A DNA stretch of 64,000 nt from Harmothoe impar (GCA_947462335.1 OX381720.1:1371501-1435500); one strand, 5' to 3'; counted from the first letter of the stretch, positions 10,901 through 23,939 are shown. Numbers and translations: made by a program. Notes: a model not told the origin generated them from the letters alone.

Positions 10901-12210
10901 CCACTTCATGCAAAATGTATCCACATCAAAGAACACCTCACCATGATCTTTTCACCTCAGTCCTCCAAGTGATGTAGTAGAACAGAGCATGTTACTCCAC
11001 ACATCATCAATGAAGGAAGGGTTGCCAGCATGCTAAGTAAGGGGATTACAGATGCAGTGCTGATTGTTGATTGATAGGTCATGATGTTGAAACGTTGTGA
11101 CGGTTGCATTTTCAGATGGATCTCAGATAATCATTTGTGTGTGACAGTCTGTCTAAAAGGGTGAATCCATCAGATCGGATGAACGTTCACAAGGTTTCCA
11201 ATGGATTCACGTCAGTGGATTCAGCCCTTTACATAGCACTTGCATAATTGGGTGTGATGTGCAAAACAGTGCGTAATGCAGAAGCAATGGAGATATATGA
11301 TTTTACTAAAGACTCTATTTATTTTGGGTATGAGTTAAGGCATTTCAACTGGCATTCGCCTAGAACAACCCCTGATATCATCCCCTAATCTTATTCAACC
11401 CCTGCTATGGTACATGACTACCCATCTTTCTGGAGCCTGATGCCTATTCAGAATAGTATAATATAAGTGTGTCAGCAGGCCATAATTTAAGGTCCCATGA
11501 TGTCTTGCTCCCCTCACAAGCTTCAGCTAGGGACATGTAACCAAAATCTATCTATATTGTTTCAAGATATCACTGAGTGACATTTACAGTCAACCATCTA
11601 TAAGAGCCAGATACTTCTCTTTAGCTGGGGCCGTGGCCAGGTTTAAATAATAGATTCTACATAATGTAGGCCACTGTTACATCCTACAACATATTTTGTT
11701 TGGTACAATATCTAAGATTTATGGTGTACGTCTTGGATTTCTTAATTACATCCTGAGATGTGCATCTAACGTCCCCAGTGGCAGAAGAGAATGACTCGTC
11801 CCTGTTTCCCTGAACAGAAAGTTTAATTGGAGAGTTCTTGGTGATGTCTGAAGTTTTTTTTGCTATTGCAGAAGTAGCGTCATGGTCAGATTCAAGTCGG
11901 ACCACCAGAGCTCACGCTTTCTGCATACACACATAACCCTTCCTGTCTCACTGATCCCAAACATAAAACATAAAAATCTACAGTATGTAAATCCTTCAAC
12001 TTATTTCTCATGCCTTTTGAAAATGCTTCAACAGTCAATCCAGAAGCAAGATATTTCAATTTCAAATTCAAATATGACCAGCAGAGCTCACATCTCCCAG
12101 AACCCCACTTTACCAGTCTCTTTGATGGTAGGAAATAAGCAGCTGTATGCACTAGAAGCTGAGACTGGAGGAAAGGACTCAGACAGGCAGACTTCAAGAC
12201 ACTCTTTAAC
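10900..12210. other. Arm sequence without a gene
   Basis: Pairs with 50440-49920 and 49520-49480. Well-matched parts include 11160-11230 (TGGATTCAC-type motifs) and 11330-11400. 11540-11880 has no clear partner. Short frames such as 11684-11905 are not conserved in frame. Confidence 0.5.
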
Positions 12211-12211
12211 G

Positions 12212-12375
12212 CTTTAAGGATGCATATTACTAAATGGGGCTGCTTTCAGGGCAGTCTCAACCTCACATGGTCAGCATGATGCATGTTTACAGCCCTGGTG
12301 AGTAACTCTGCAGGGTTGCATTTATGCATCATTACAGCCAAGGGCATTAAGGTTTCATACCATCCTTTAAAAGGA
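12212..12375. mobile_element. MITE-like copy, TGCATCATG family (left arm)
   Basis: Begins CTTTAAGGATGCAT and ends CCATCCTTTAAA. Inside are GCATGATGCATG and TGCATCATTACAGCC motifs around CAGCCCTGGTGAGTAAC. The mirror position in the right arm (48530-48775) holds a longer copy, so the insertion predates the palindrome and this copy has an internal deletion of about 70 bp. Confidence 0.7.
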
Positions 12376-14269
12376 CACATGCTGCTTAAATATATCATGT
12401 CCTTTACCACCAGCCCGAGTCCGAGTGAAGCCCTACTGAATCTGGGATCTGTTGGCTAGGCCTGAAAAGAGCTTCCCCACTGAGCTCACAGCTGGCTTAC
12501 ACACCCATTGTCTTTGAGATATTAGCAGGGCAATAAAATTATGTTGGGCTGCTGCTATATTCAAGGGTGTCCACCGTGAGTTGTAAACCTGGTGGTAAAG
12601 GTGGTAACCAGGAGGATGCAAAGTGTATTGATAGTGCCTGTAAATTATCCTTAGCTAGGTGTTATCTAGATTTAAACTTGAATAGATATTATCAATGTAA
12701 ACTATAAATTACCTTACAGTTTCTGGCCTTACCAGCAGGCCCTAGATTCAGTATAGGGCGATAATGGAGCAGAATTTGATTACAGGGTCTTGTTGTATGG
12801 AAACCTACCACAACAAGTAGACTATAATTTAATAGGAAGCTTTTAATATTCCAAGCACCATATCCTTACATGGCCAAAAAGTTAAAAGGTTGGCACTACA
12901 ACGCATAGGTTAAGACATTTGAGCAGAAAGCCATTTGTCACACATTGTTTGTGGTAACCAGTTAGAGCTGTTCTTGTTTTGGTAAGGTGTAACATCTTAT
13001 CAACATTATTAGCTGATAAGGTATTACCTACTGTCATCTCAAATTAACATTAATGGCTGTAGATATATATTACCCATTATTCCCAAATTGCCATTTAGAG
13101 CAAACCAATCCAGAATTAAACCTCTATGTAAATGTTTAAAAAGTTCATCTACACCTACGCTATTGGCATCTATTTTGGGCCGGAGCACAGTAAATTGATT
13201 CAACAATGGACTTGATCTGAAATGTCAATTTCGAAACCAATGCTTTAAATAACTATCCACTTGTTTAATGAAAAGCTGACAGTTATTGAAATTGAAAACT
13301 AAAAGAATAGCAGCTGTTCCATGTACACTGATAGTCTAGATGCTCCAGGCTATAGTCTTAAGTGGCCAGCCCAGGTTAGTCCTTAAGGTATTGGTCAAAA
13401 TGATGAACTACTATTCAAAAATGACTAAAGCAAAACAAAAGGCCTTTTTCAAAAGTTAACATTGTAGTCATGGAAATGAAATGAATAAGGTGGGTTGATC
13501 ACTACTGACTATACCTGATAGTACTAACTAACTATGGTATGTTGTATAAGGATCCAAAATATGATGAACTAGGTTTGTTGCTATTGACTTATTCTGGAGC
13601 CTAAAAATGATCTGTGTTTATCACTGGCTGGTAATAGCTGTGCAGGTACTATTTCACATATTAGGCAAGAAAATCAATCTCATCTGAGTTATCTGCAACA
13701 TAAATCCTTCCAATGACAGACCTACTGTAGTATAGGTATTGGCTTTTATCGCTATGTTCCCCTATCCACCTGCACACAACATGCTATGGTGTCATTATGA
13801 ATCACCTTGACATGTTAATGCTGTTAGCATTGACCATTGTGTGCAGCTGTGGCTAGGTTACATTCAATAATTGTAGTAGTTTGTTACACGACCTAACATT
13901 ATTGGTATGATACCTCAGGTTTGTATGGAGTGTACGCAAACCTATCATACAATACTGTCTATGCAGGACAGCCATCATGACATGCAGGTTAAAGCACCTG
14001 CTTGGAGAGGGTTAATTTTGAATGTGATAATTACTTTTGAAATGTTACAATAGCAGACATACACTTACTCTAATTTGGACACTATGACAGAACTAGAGCA
14101 GCACGATAGCCACCTCAGCATGTCTCCCCTAATTGGTACTGCATTACCAAAATCTTCAAGCCCCTACTGACCCTTTTGCATATATAGTCCCACCACCCAA
14201 CAAGTGGCTACACCTCAGGCTAAGACAATCTTAGCTCAGAGGCCATACCCTGGGATCAGAGGCCATTAG
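12376..14269. other. Arm sequence without a gene
   Basis: 12410-12660 pairs with 48500-48260, 12700-12900 with 48180-48000, 12910-13560 with 47350-46550, and 13800-13960 with 46340-46150. Between 12900 and 12910 the right arm has an extra 650 bp. Pairing is lost from about 14000 to the LINE fragment. Confidence 0.6.
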
Positions 14270-15403
14270 TTCTTAGCTTGTTCTTAGCTGATAGGCGCAA
14301 AGAACAACTGTTGCTAGTGATGTATAAAAAGGCTAAGAAGTTAAACCTGAGACCGGTAGTGAATCCCAGAACCAGGTCTGACCATAAGGTCAAATTTGCA
14401 GTTAGAAGGCCCAGACTAGAAAGGTTAAAAAAGAGCCCCTTCTATAGAGGGGTAAAACTTTGGAATCAGCTTAAACCAAAAGTCCAACTTGCAAACACCA
14501 AAGAAATTTTCAAAAATAGATGTATGGGAGTGGAGGGGGACTCTTCCTCTGATGAGTCTGATGAGTCTGAGGCTGCAGGGTCCTCGTCAGACTCTGAGGA
14601 GGAAGACCCTGCTGCGGTTGCTCAATGATCTAAGTGCCTTACTTGTACTCGATATACTCTCTGCTATATGGTCGCATGTGCGTGCCCATCACACTGAACC
14701 CTTATATTCATAGCCAATGTAATTCAATTCAATAAGTCTAACTTCATTGTGGGTGCTGATGCGCTCTTAGGTATATAGGGGGCCCTGGGAACACCATCTC
14801 TTTTTGTTCTGTTCTTATTTGCATTTCCATAATGTCTTTCCATGTATTGTTTTCACTGTGTTTTCTTTCATTTGTTTATTATACCTATTTGTCACAATGT
14901 ACAACCTTGCAATTAATTTAGCTACCTGAACAAGTAGTTATCAGGAATGAGATGGTCAACTAGCTAGGGGTACATGTAATTATTACACTCAGGAATGCAT
15001 AGTTTGTAATAGGCACACAGTATAAGGCCACTACTTGAATATTTTAGTTATTAGTTATTGCATTAAATTGTTTACTCATATGTAGGACATTAGTGGTGCC
15101 ATACTGCAAAGTACCTTCGGTATACTTAATCATTCGCATACTCAACACTTAATTGTTGAAACAGAGCTTTATCAAAATATGGACCAACAATATAATTTAC
15201 TAAATTGGGCAATAGACAACAATCATTTCTTTTTATAAATGGACAATATGCAATTATCACCTGCATGGATTAAACTGACTTTATGGACATATCATTGATA
15301 CACCCTATTTTCTATTCAGTTACAAATGAAAACATCACATCTGCTTGTCAAATGTAATACTTTATAATAAATGAGACTCGTTTAGAGCTCGCTGAAACGA
15401 AAA
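14270..15403 (+). mobile_element. 5'-truncated LINE copy
   Basis: Carries the last part of a LINE ORF (open from 14278, stop at 14626-14628) and a 3' UTR. About 81 residues match the C-terminus of the intact LINE at 40605-43565 at roughly 80% identity, including RTRSDHKVKFAVRRPRLER and SPFYRGVKLWN. The acidic Ser/Asp/Glu tail follows in both. The 3' ends also agree: TCGTTTAGAGCTCGCTGAAACGAAAA-type sequence at 15378-15403 and 44450-44481. Truncation at the 5' end is the normal result of incomplete reverse transcription. It lies on the same strand as the intact copy although the arms are inverted, so the two insertions are independent. Confidence 0.9.
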
Positions 15404-15429
15404 TATCCTGGGCACCACACGGAAATAGT

Positions 15430-15720
15430 GATGGCACTGTTGCTCCTAGTTAAGTGAGCTGCTCCCTCTGTGACAAAGTCTCCCTAAGCTGACTGACTGC
15501 AGGAGGTTTAGGGGCAATAGGGGAGGGGCTGTGTGGGTGGTACATTGTTTGCAGTTGTACGTGCTGTCAATACAGGTTATTAGTGTATGGGTGCGGGATG
15601 TAGCAGGTCTGGGTGATGGTTTTACGTCTGTTACCAGAGCTAATGAGGATGGTGTGTAGTGATGGAGCATTGCTAGATCTGGTACAAAACACTTCTCATC
15701 TGAATACCTGAACAATTACT
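15430..15720. repeat. Dispersed repeat related to 18350-18610
   Basis: Shares AAGCTGACTGACTGCA, GTGTGTGGGTG-type stretches and spacing with 18350-18610. Also shares these with the reverse complement of 34400-34620 and, more weakly, with 53950-54040. No coding signal. Confidence 0.55.
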
Positions 15721-15799
15721 GACAGATTGCTGCTATTGAACACAATTGCTAAGGAGCCAGTATATTTTTGCATGTCATCGAATCAATTCCTGTTTATGA

Positions 15800-18690
15800 G
15801 AAGGTAACTACAAGCCTAACCAGGGTTCTAACTGTTCTAACAATCCTTTTGAAATACTAATAACACATTGTCCCTTTGAAACATGGTAAGGAACTGCAGA
15901 AATAACCAGTCACTTTTTTTTTATTCCAAGTATGGGCTGTTTTTCTAGGAGCAGAGCTGCAAATGATTCCTATTGTGTCCAATATCTCTAAGAATCAACC
16001 TTCCTTCTATGCCCAATGAGGATGTGTGAAAATGTTTGTGGTAGTTAGTTCCAATACTGTGGATTTTGAGAATTGGGTAACCCAGATTCTAAGTGCCAAT
16101 TTCAAAGGGAGATATAATGTTAGTTCTGCCACTTTATTTACTTTTGTAAGGCATTGATACCTGATAATACTTACTTTAGGATTTATGTACCTCCTTAGTA
16201 GAGAGGAACACCCTGTATTGGTTATGAAAGGTAGCTTAATGATGCGCTTAATCTTCTTTCCCGGGTGGCATTTGTTACCCAGGAATCCTCCTCTATTAAC
16301 TCGGATGAGAAATCCTCTTTCAATTTATCTTGAACCTCTTTTGCCTGGCTAATTCCTTTTGATAATATTTTCATTCTGATTTGCACTTTTGTTCTGGAGC
16401 TATTTAACCTGTCTATATCCGACACTGGACAGACACATAAGGAAGGGAGCAATCTCTCAGTACCAATATTGTATAAAGGTTTGATTCATTCTAAAGCCAT
16501 TTTAAAACCTGCTGAACTGGATGCATTCTACTGAGGAGCACAATGGAAGGATTTAACAAAAGGGTCCATATTAGAGGCCAATTAAATATTGAGCGCTAAA
16601 TTGCAGTCAATTGTTGAAACCGGAAGTTTACGTTTTCCTAAATTGAATACCAATACTCATAGAGAATGTCTTATATAAGTACTATGGACCAGTCAAACTA
16701 TGATGGGATAACGGCAACCCTTCACCTGTTAAGAGCAGTACAAATGTATCCAGTTGGGGATAACGCTACAATAGATAGACAGTATTTCCAACAGTTGACA
16801 CAAGTTCCCTTCTAGCTCCAATCCCATCTGTTAATTAACCATTAAATCACATGCATGTGACATTAATATAATCTTCCTTACCTGTTATAGTCCTGTGTCA
16901 CTGAGACCAAGTCAGTAATGAGTCCCTCCTCCTGCTCCTGTCCTGCCCTCACAGCTGCTCCAGGTCCACTCCAGGTCCCTGTGGGTGGCTGCTCTGCTGT
17001 TACACCACTTTACACTCAGTGTACTCCGCAACCACTCCTCAGCCCCAAGTCAGTCAGCTCACAGTTGCCTGCACTTTCAGCAGTCAGTACTGAGTCTCAC
17101 TGTAGGCTCTGCTGTTACACCACCCTACAACCGTCCTCACACCATGTATACTCCACACACCTAACTACACTGAGGCAGCAGCAGCCGGCCGCTAACCACA
17201 GCTTACACAGACTGCACTTTAACACCACTTGGTAATGAAGGGCAGCTGCACGGGAACTCACTCTGAACTGAGGGATTACTGGTGTTTATAATGCATATAG
17301 TAGAAGAGGGGCATGTGGCATGGTGTGTGTAGAATCATCTAGTTTCCTGTCTTTGAACAGTATATCTCCATTCCAAAAACTAGTTGATAATAACTATTAG
17401 TATCGTTTTAGAGTGGTTATCAGAACTTTGCTGCAGTTGGTATCACTTTGGTCTCACTGCTGAGATGAACCGTCTAGCTTATAGCCGTCTGTGGAATCTG
17501 GTACTGAAGGCACACTCGAGGGGCACCACACATGAGTGATGGTGCCAATAGTAGGATTGGGTCTCACAGTCCTCTAACAGGTCCTAGTGACTTACCCCAC
17601 GGCGGTCCTCTCAGGGTCTGGTGATGGGCACTGTCACCTTATCCATAATGACTCCGGGTGACACTAGAGGTAATAGTTGTAGATTGCCCACTGTCCTACA
17701 TGCCCATAGTTACTTACTCAGTGTCCTACTGTAGCTAAACTGCTGACAGACCTTCCACCTCAAGGCACTGTGAGCTGCCCAGGGTGTTGACACCTCCTCG
17801 AGCTGCTCAGTGAGCTATTGGTGTCAGTGTTACATGGCCACAACAGTCCCTTATTGTACACCTAGTGTTTTACCACCAGGGACCTTCACTATGGGCTCTG
17901 TGAGTGGTTCCTGAAAGAGTCCCACCATATATGTGCATCAGTATTTGCAGTTATCAAGGAAGGCAAGAAGAAACTAAGGTAAAGGTTATGATTGAATTGA
18001 GCTGTTTGTACATAATATTAGTCCACCTGGTAGTTCACACAATTTCCTCTTGGAGATGACAAATATGATAAGCTGTTTAGTGGTTCAAGGAGACAAAAGT
18101 AATCCACAGAACATGCTAGTAATCCATTCCCTGCAGAGTCTTCTCATGTCCCTGTAAGTACACTACTTGGGTTAATCCAGGGGTTTTCTCTACCTAGGTC
18201 TGTCCCATGGAAACAGCAGGTGACAACAGCACCATGCAGCCAGTACAGTGAGTGGACTGTAGCTGCTGCTACTACTACACGGGGAGTCAGGAGTTCACAG
18301 TAACTGGATCATACGCAATCAGCATTAAGTCATCCTACACCCCAGGTCACTGCCTTGGTGTCTGCTGCTCCCTGAGCAGACCTGCTCTCAGTGTCCCTCC
18401 CAGTGAGCTGCTCCTGGTGCTGTAACATAGTGTGGCACCTACAGCCTCTGTAAGCTGACTGACTGCAAGAGGTGGTGGGCGGTTGGGGGGGGGTGCAGAG
18501 AAGGGAGTCGCAGGGTGTGTGGGTGTTCTGGTGTAGACTACATGGTGGCACTACAGGTGTGGGGGGGGGGGGATGGAGGGAGTGATCCAACAGGTCTGTC
18601 ACCACATTCCATATAATAGTGCAACAGGTCTATTACCAACACTTGACATTTTAAACTTAGACTGATGACGACCCTCTTTATCAAACGAGA
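15800..18690. repeat. Inner left arm, diverged inverted blocks
   Basis: 15800-16340 pairs with 38660-38160 (for example GAGCAGAGCTGCAAATGA with GGCAGAGCTGCAAATGA). 16500-16800 pairs with 37815-37520, 16870-17290 with 35910-35640 (CCTGTCCTGCCCTCACAGCT is shared), and 17290-18690 with 35640-34330. Identity is roughly 70-80% and gaps are common. Short Ser/Pro-rich frames at 16918-17235 and 18330-18605 come from compositional bias. Confidence 0.8.
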
Positions 18691-18960
18691 GTTAGTCTTG
18701 ATGGCAAACACCTAACAGAGCTTACGCAAAATCCATAACATACAGGTATGTGGTCACATAGAGTTCCTGTGTATGGCTGGGGAGGTTGGGGCTGGAGCAC
18801 AGTCTGTCATACATGGGTATTGGGTTCTAAATGATGACAAAGTGATGACCATTTTCTTGAAATACTCATTAGTCCTTGTCAGATATTCCATGTGATATGT
18901 AGGATGTGGAATGCTGCATGAAGGTCAGATGGAGAGAATCCTCATCATATAAAGATATAT
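18690..18960. repeat. Arm block with copies at 32560-32850 and 39280-39560
   Basis: The reverse complement of 32560-32850 aligns along this block (ACAGGTATGTGGTCACATA with AAAGGTATGTAGCCACATA). A third related copy sits at 39280-39560 in the same orientation as 32560-32850. Between 18688 and 18692 the right arm is interrupted by the 1.5-kb insertion 32846-34325. Confidence 0.7.
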
Positions 18961-19139
18961 GGATAGCATCTAACTAAAATTTGACATATATGGTACATGA
19001 TACACTATTGCCGTCCTAGGTAGTAGCCCACAACTACTATACTGAGCCTTTAGCAGTTTACTGGCCCTCTAGGCTCTGCATAATCTATGAATGCAGCACT
19101 GGCAAGTTACTTGAGTAATTGAGCTTTACTCAATCAAAA

Positions 19140-20690
19140 TATGAACAGAAAGAAACATCAATGTAACTGAATAAGGCTGCCTCAGTGGTGAGCCGCTCCC
19201 CTTGAAGCAGGTCGGCAAAACTGGGTTTTGTTTGTACAGCAGCTGGTTATGTCTGAGAACATGGCTCTAATGTACTGCAAGACAGAGAGTGTTACAGGTC
19301 ACTGTAACACTTTAAGGATGCCACACTGATATAATGTGTCATACTTTTCGCAGCCATGAGGTATAAAAATGCAGCGCTGATGAGTCTACCGGTCAAGCCT
19401 GTATCAATATTGCTGACCTTAACTAAATCATTCCTGTATTAATCACTTTTACTTATTTGGTTAATTATAACAACGAATGCTGCAGGGTGTAATCCAAAGG
19501 GATCAGTGTTAGCCTGTCTGTACATCACTGGCAATTGCTCAGCAACTGCCTTTTGTGGGAAGACTATCTCTATTATTTTTCATTCTATGTATCTTTACCT
19601 TAGGGTAGCTCTCTTTAGGACAAAATAGTGGCAACCTAGCGTGCTTTAGACCAAAGCTTAGTACCATTCCTGCTTCAACCCGCCCCCTCCCCTGACCCTC
19701 TGATCCCTGTGTGGGTCGTATCAACAAACCCTAACTATAACTGACAACTGCGCAGACATGTGCTGTCTCTGTGCTGACAGTACAGTGCTGCACCCTGGTG
19801 AAAGTGGGAGAAAATAGCAGGATGTGAACAATGTGCCATTTAATTCCCATAACGATTCTCGAAGGTCAAAAGTGAACAGACCAAACTTAATAATCTACAT
19901 ACAATGTTGAAAACCAAAGTAATAGTTATCACCATTTTTTTCGGGAGTTTATTTGAAGTATTTCTATTGGTCTTTACTGTGATGAAAATCTATTTAAAGT
20001 AGCAGTGATTTTACATACTCCTGTGGCTAACTCCAAGCATGGGCAGGCCAGGGCGTGTCCTGGGAGTAGTGTCAGAATGTGGTTAACAGTAGCATTGATG
20101 AACTAGGACTAAAGTTTTCGGAAGAGCAGTGTAACCACCTTATATGTCTCATTCTACAAACTGTATGGGCTATTTCTCTCACATGTAAATCGCTCAGACC
20201 CATGATGATAAACAAAATGACCTGATACAAAATGTTCAGAGAGGGAAATACTTCCAACACATTTGTGATAACATCTAGTTTGGTCTTGAAAGAGATGTAT
20301 TCAGGTGTTTTACCTGCTTTGGTCAGTTATGTTTCCGGTATGCCTCAACTGATCTACACATTGATTTTGGCTAGACATGGACAATCACTTAAGAGTTGCA
20401 CTATAAAAACGGATCTTGTAAAGCCAAGGATTTGCAACCAATCTACCTAAATCAGGTTTTATGCAGTTGGACATCCAATAGGTTCTTAAACAAGCACGTA
20501 TGTAAAAGGAATGTAAGAGAGCTGCAGCTTAAGCCCGGGTGGATGGCCGGTGTTCAGGAGACACCCATCTGTCAGGTTAATGGTGGGTAAGGGAGATGTT
20601 GCTGCCAACAAAACTAACTTTTTATTTCTGAACAATCACCTCTCTTTGACTCATTGGTACCACCTTTATGAAAGTGTAAATAGGTTTATG
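19140..20690. repeat. First copy of a 1.5-kb direct duplication
   Basis: 19160-19300 resembles 22190-22330 (GTAACTGAATAAGGCTG versus GTAACTGAGTAAATCTG, then GTCTGAGAACAT versus GTCAGAGAACAT). 20428-20690 resembles 23590-23870 (GCAACCAATCTACCTAAATC versus GCAACCAATCAACCTAGATC). The middle is poorly conserved. The first block also pairs in inverted orientation with 31800-31900. Confidence 0.6.
19610..20020. repeat. Third copy of the palindrome-end repeat
   Basis: Aligns in direct orientation with 900-1320 and inverted with 57140-57440. Shared blocks are TATCAACAAACCCTAACTAT, CACCCTGGTGAAAGTGGGA and ATTTCTATTGGTC. A family repeat marking the outer arm and this inner site; a small piece also occurs at 25400-25430 inverted. 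Confidence 0.7.
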
Positions 20691-20937
20691 AAAGTAATTT
20701 AATACTTTCTTTTTTACAATGATCTTTTTGCATATATGAATCCCACATGTCTTTTGTAGAAGGATTTCATTTAATGAATTACCACTCCATGTTTCAGCCA
20801 ACATAATGGAATGTCATGAATGGTAAGCCTATTACTAGGAAGTTAATTTTCTGAAATAGGTGTAACCCCTAGACATTCCGTTGGCAGTGTCTTATGTTTT
20901 CATAGGTAATGTATATACACTGTAAGAGGTAAGTATT

Positions 20938-21170
20938 GTACACCTACAGCAAAAGCTCCAGCAGATTTTGCTGTAGGTGTACAGCAACTGACGTGCTGAA
21001 CATTAACAGCAACTTCTACTGTAAATTTACAGCAACTTCTGGTGTAAATTTACAGCAACTTCTACTGTACATCTACAGCAAAAGTTGCTGCCAACTTTTA
21101 TTCCAAAAGATGTTGCTGTACATGAACAGCAACTGGGTGCTGTAAAGTTGCAGTAACTTCTACTGTAGGC
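20938..21170. repeat. Palindrome-rich minisatellite
   Basis: Repeated units of about 25 bp built on ACAGCAACTTCTACTGTA and its complement, with TACAGCAAAAG and TTGCTGTA variants. Many units can fold on themselves or on neighbours because ACAGCAA and TTGCTGT both occur. No mirror copy was seen in the right arm. Confidence 0.75.
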
Positions 21171-21179
21171 TTCATATTG

Positions 21180-22170
21180 TTGTTTTCATCAATTTATATC
21201 AATTAAAGAGCTATTTATCTTTTACATGAAAACATACAGAACGCTGAGAACCCCAGCCCCAGATGACTCCCTGTTGGTGTACATGCTTGGTCCTGACCAA
21301 AGCAAAGCTTGCACTTTATTCATGTGGACATCTCTCTATCACAATTTACTATGTTCCCTTGATATGTCTACATGAATGGAGTTTTAGTTTAGCAGTTTTA
21401 GTTACATTTTAAATAATAACAATAATTTAAAAAATTGCTTATGAGATAATTCACTACTGTTATGGTGGCAATTATCTGTGTCTTTAGGTGTCATTTTTTG
21501 TAAACGGTTGGAACCAGGAACAGAACGTGTCCATGTGTGATTGTCATTTTTGCACTGGATCCTCTCTAGACTGCTTGACAGTTGTGAGGTCTTGTATGGG
21601 ACACATACTGAATGGTTGGTATTAGTCTTCTTCTTAATTGGCGACATCTTCTATAAAGCTCCTGACAGTTACTAGACATGTAAAGTGTTTGAAATGTTTT
21701 TTTTAATTTTTTTTTTGTATGTAAGAGTTTATACACCTTGTGGGGTAGTCATGATGACTCACCAGCGTATTATTCATGTATTATGAAGACCAATGCATCA
21801 ATGCATATTGCCATCCTAAAGACTTAAAGGTGGACTGAATGTGATAGATGTGGCACAAGCTAGTAGCTATTCATATATTTAAGAAAGAAAGACATGAAAT
21901 TCTACCAGGCTCCGTGCAGCGAATGAAGATTACCTTTGCCAACGGTTTAGAACACCTATGCAGCAATTAAACATCCATATTCTACTTACTTTCTCCCCCC
22001 TTCCCCCCCCCCAACAAACTTCTAACTCATGCGCATGGTGAAATTGCTATGGGATGTCAAAGAGCCTTTTGCATTTGCAATATATTTTACCAGTGCCCTC
22101 CACGGATTCAATTATGACAATTCATTATTCTCTTGTAAAACCTTTACCTAATGAGACATAACTGAGATTC
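21180..22170. other. Non-coding stretch
   Basis: AT-rich, with T-runs near 21695-21717 and a C-run at 21993-22010. No gene, and no repeat partner found in the window. Confidence 0.45.
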
Positions 22171-23870
22171 CACTGAGAGAGACATTGGTGTAACTGAGTA
22201 AATCTGCTGTTGGTCTCCGTTTTTGTGGTGAGCTGCTCACATCAATGTGGTGCTTTAGGTTGTGCAGCTTGGCAGAACCAGGTTTGTTCGTTCAGCCATT
22301 GGTTTTGTCAGAGAACATCCTTCTAGGGAACTGCATTTCACACAGTGTTACCACTAAAAGTCTTTTGTGTCTTACTTTATTTTTGAATGTTGAGTCTAGT
22401 CAGGGCCTATCTATGCTGACCCTAAAATGATTGAAGCATACATGCATCCATAACTTCTACTGCTTTGATTCATGCTTTATCAATTTAAAGTAGAGTTATT
22501 GGAAAGCATTTAAATATAAAACGTGTTAGAATAGTAAATTTTTAGTTAAAAATCTATTCTCTATTCTCCTGGTCCGCTCTACCTAGTTGTAAGTATCTTA
22601 TTATCTCCACACCTTATTTTGTCCGTCTGATGATGTATTCTACACATCTCACTGTGACAGCTGCAATGTAAAAGGTGTATACCCGTACTCTCCCTTCTCA
22701 AAATGGTTCCCACACCATATAGTTCACATTAAGGCCATATTAAGTAAATATGGTGAACATTATTATGTATGAACTTTGAGGATGCACTTTGAGTAACTTC
22801 ATGATGAGTGATGTTTGGAAGTGGGGGCATGAATGACTTATTTAAGCTTTACTCAGTTACTATGGAGAAGCCTTGATGTTCGTTCATCTAGGAATTGGGG
22901 ATGTTATACCTCATTGTTATACCTCATTGCCAAAAGCACCCTCATGTGAGAGTCTAGCTGACTTTGACTGTAGAGGGAGTCCAGCACTGCCTTACATTCA
23001 TTAGAATGAGAGTCCAGCATTGCCCTACTTTCGCTCCTACCACAGTCGTTGTGATGAAAGTCAGATAATGCTGGACTTTCGCTACAGTCAATGTCAGGCA
23101 ATGCTGGATTCTCATGTACAAAAGTTCAGCACTGTCTGACTTTCATACTCAAGGGTAGTCTGGCAATGCTGAACTGTACCTAGAGTGCAGCGATGCCAGA
23201 CTCTGGCCATTGAGAGTCAAACCAAGCTGGCCTCGCATGTGGATATGTGAGTCTAGTAATGCTGGACTTTGGCCTCAATGAAAGTCAGGCATAGCTGTAA
23301 TATCTTCTGTACAGTAAGACTAGTTGCTTATTTGCCTTGGGGGACATATATCGCCTCCCGGACACTTGTAAAATAAAATGCAGTACAAAATAGTTCTATT
23401 GTCCTGAAAAGAAAAGGGTGTGCTATCACAGACCGCAAGTCATTTAGGTATGTAACAACATAGAGATACATGTACCAACATATGTCAGAGGTGATCCCAG
23501 AATCTCAATGTATTTATTTTCCAAATCCACAAGAATGGTATCTCATACCATACTATAAAGATCAATACTATATTGTGTCCCCGAATGAGGATTAGCAACC
23601 AATCAACCTAGATCAGGTTTCATACAGATGGAAATCCAGCATTTGAAAGGACCGTGGCCCAGGAGGCATGCTAGAAAGTTGCAGCTTGAACCACCAGGTT
23701 TTTTCAATGTTTGGTGTCGGAGACACCAATCTATGAAGTAAACTGGATGTAAGGAAGTTGTTGCTGCCAAGGGAACCATACTAATTCTAAGCAATCACCT
23801 CTCTTTCGTCTCTACTCCTTGAATCATAACTACAGTCTTTACTATAGTGTAATTAGGTTAATATGCGGTA
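22170..23870. repeat. Second copy of the 1.5-kb direct duplication
   Basis: Matches 19140-20690 at both ends as described for that copy. The interior contains the inverted-unit minisatellite 22946-23300, which the first copy lacks, so the copies have diverged by insertion or expansion. Confidence 0.55.
22946..23300. repeat. Minisatellite with units in alternating orientation
   Basis: Units of about 20-40 bp contain GAGAGTCCAGCATTGCC, GACTTTC and their complements (GAAAGTCAG, GGCAATGCTGGA). Forward and inverted units alternate, so single strands could form serial hairpins. About ten recognisable units. The 65-codon minus frame here is a by-product. Confidence 0.75.
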
Positions 23871-23939
23871 AAAAAACAAAGAAACCCCGGGCTCAGAGAA
23901 CTACATCACTTGTTACTGGAGGAAAGAAATGAGGGTTTG

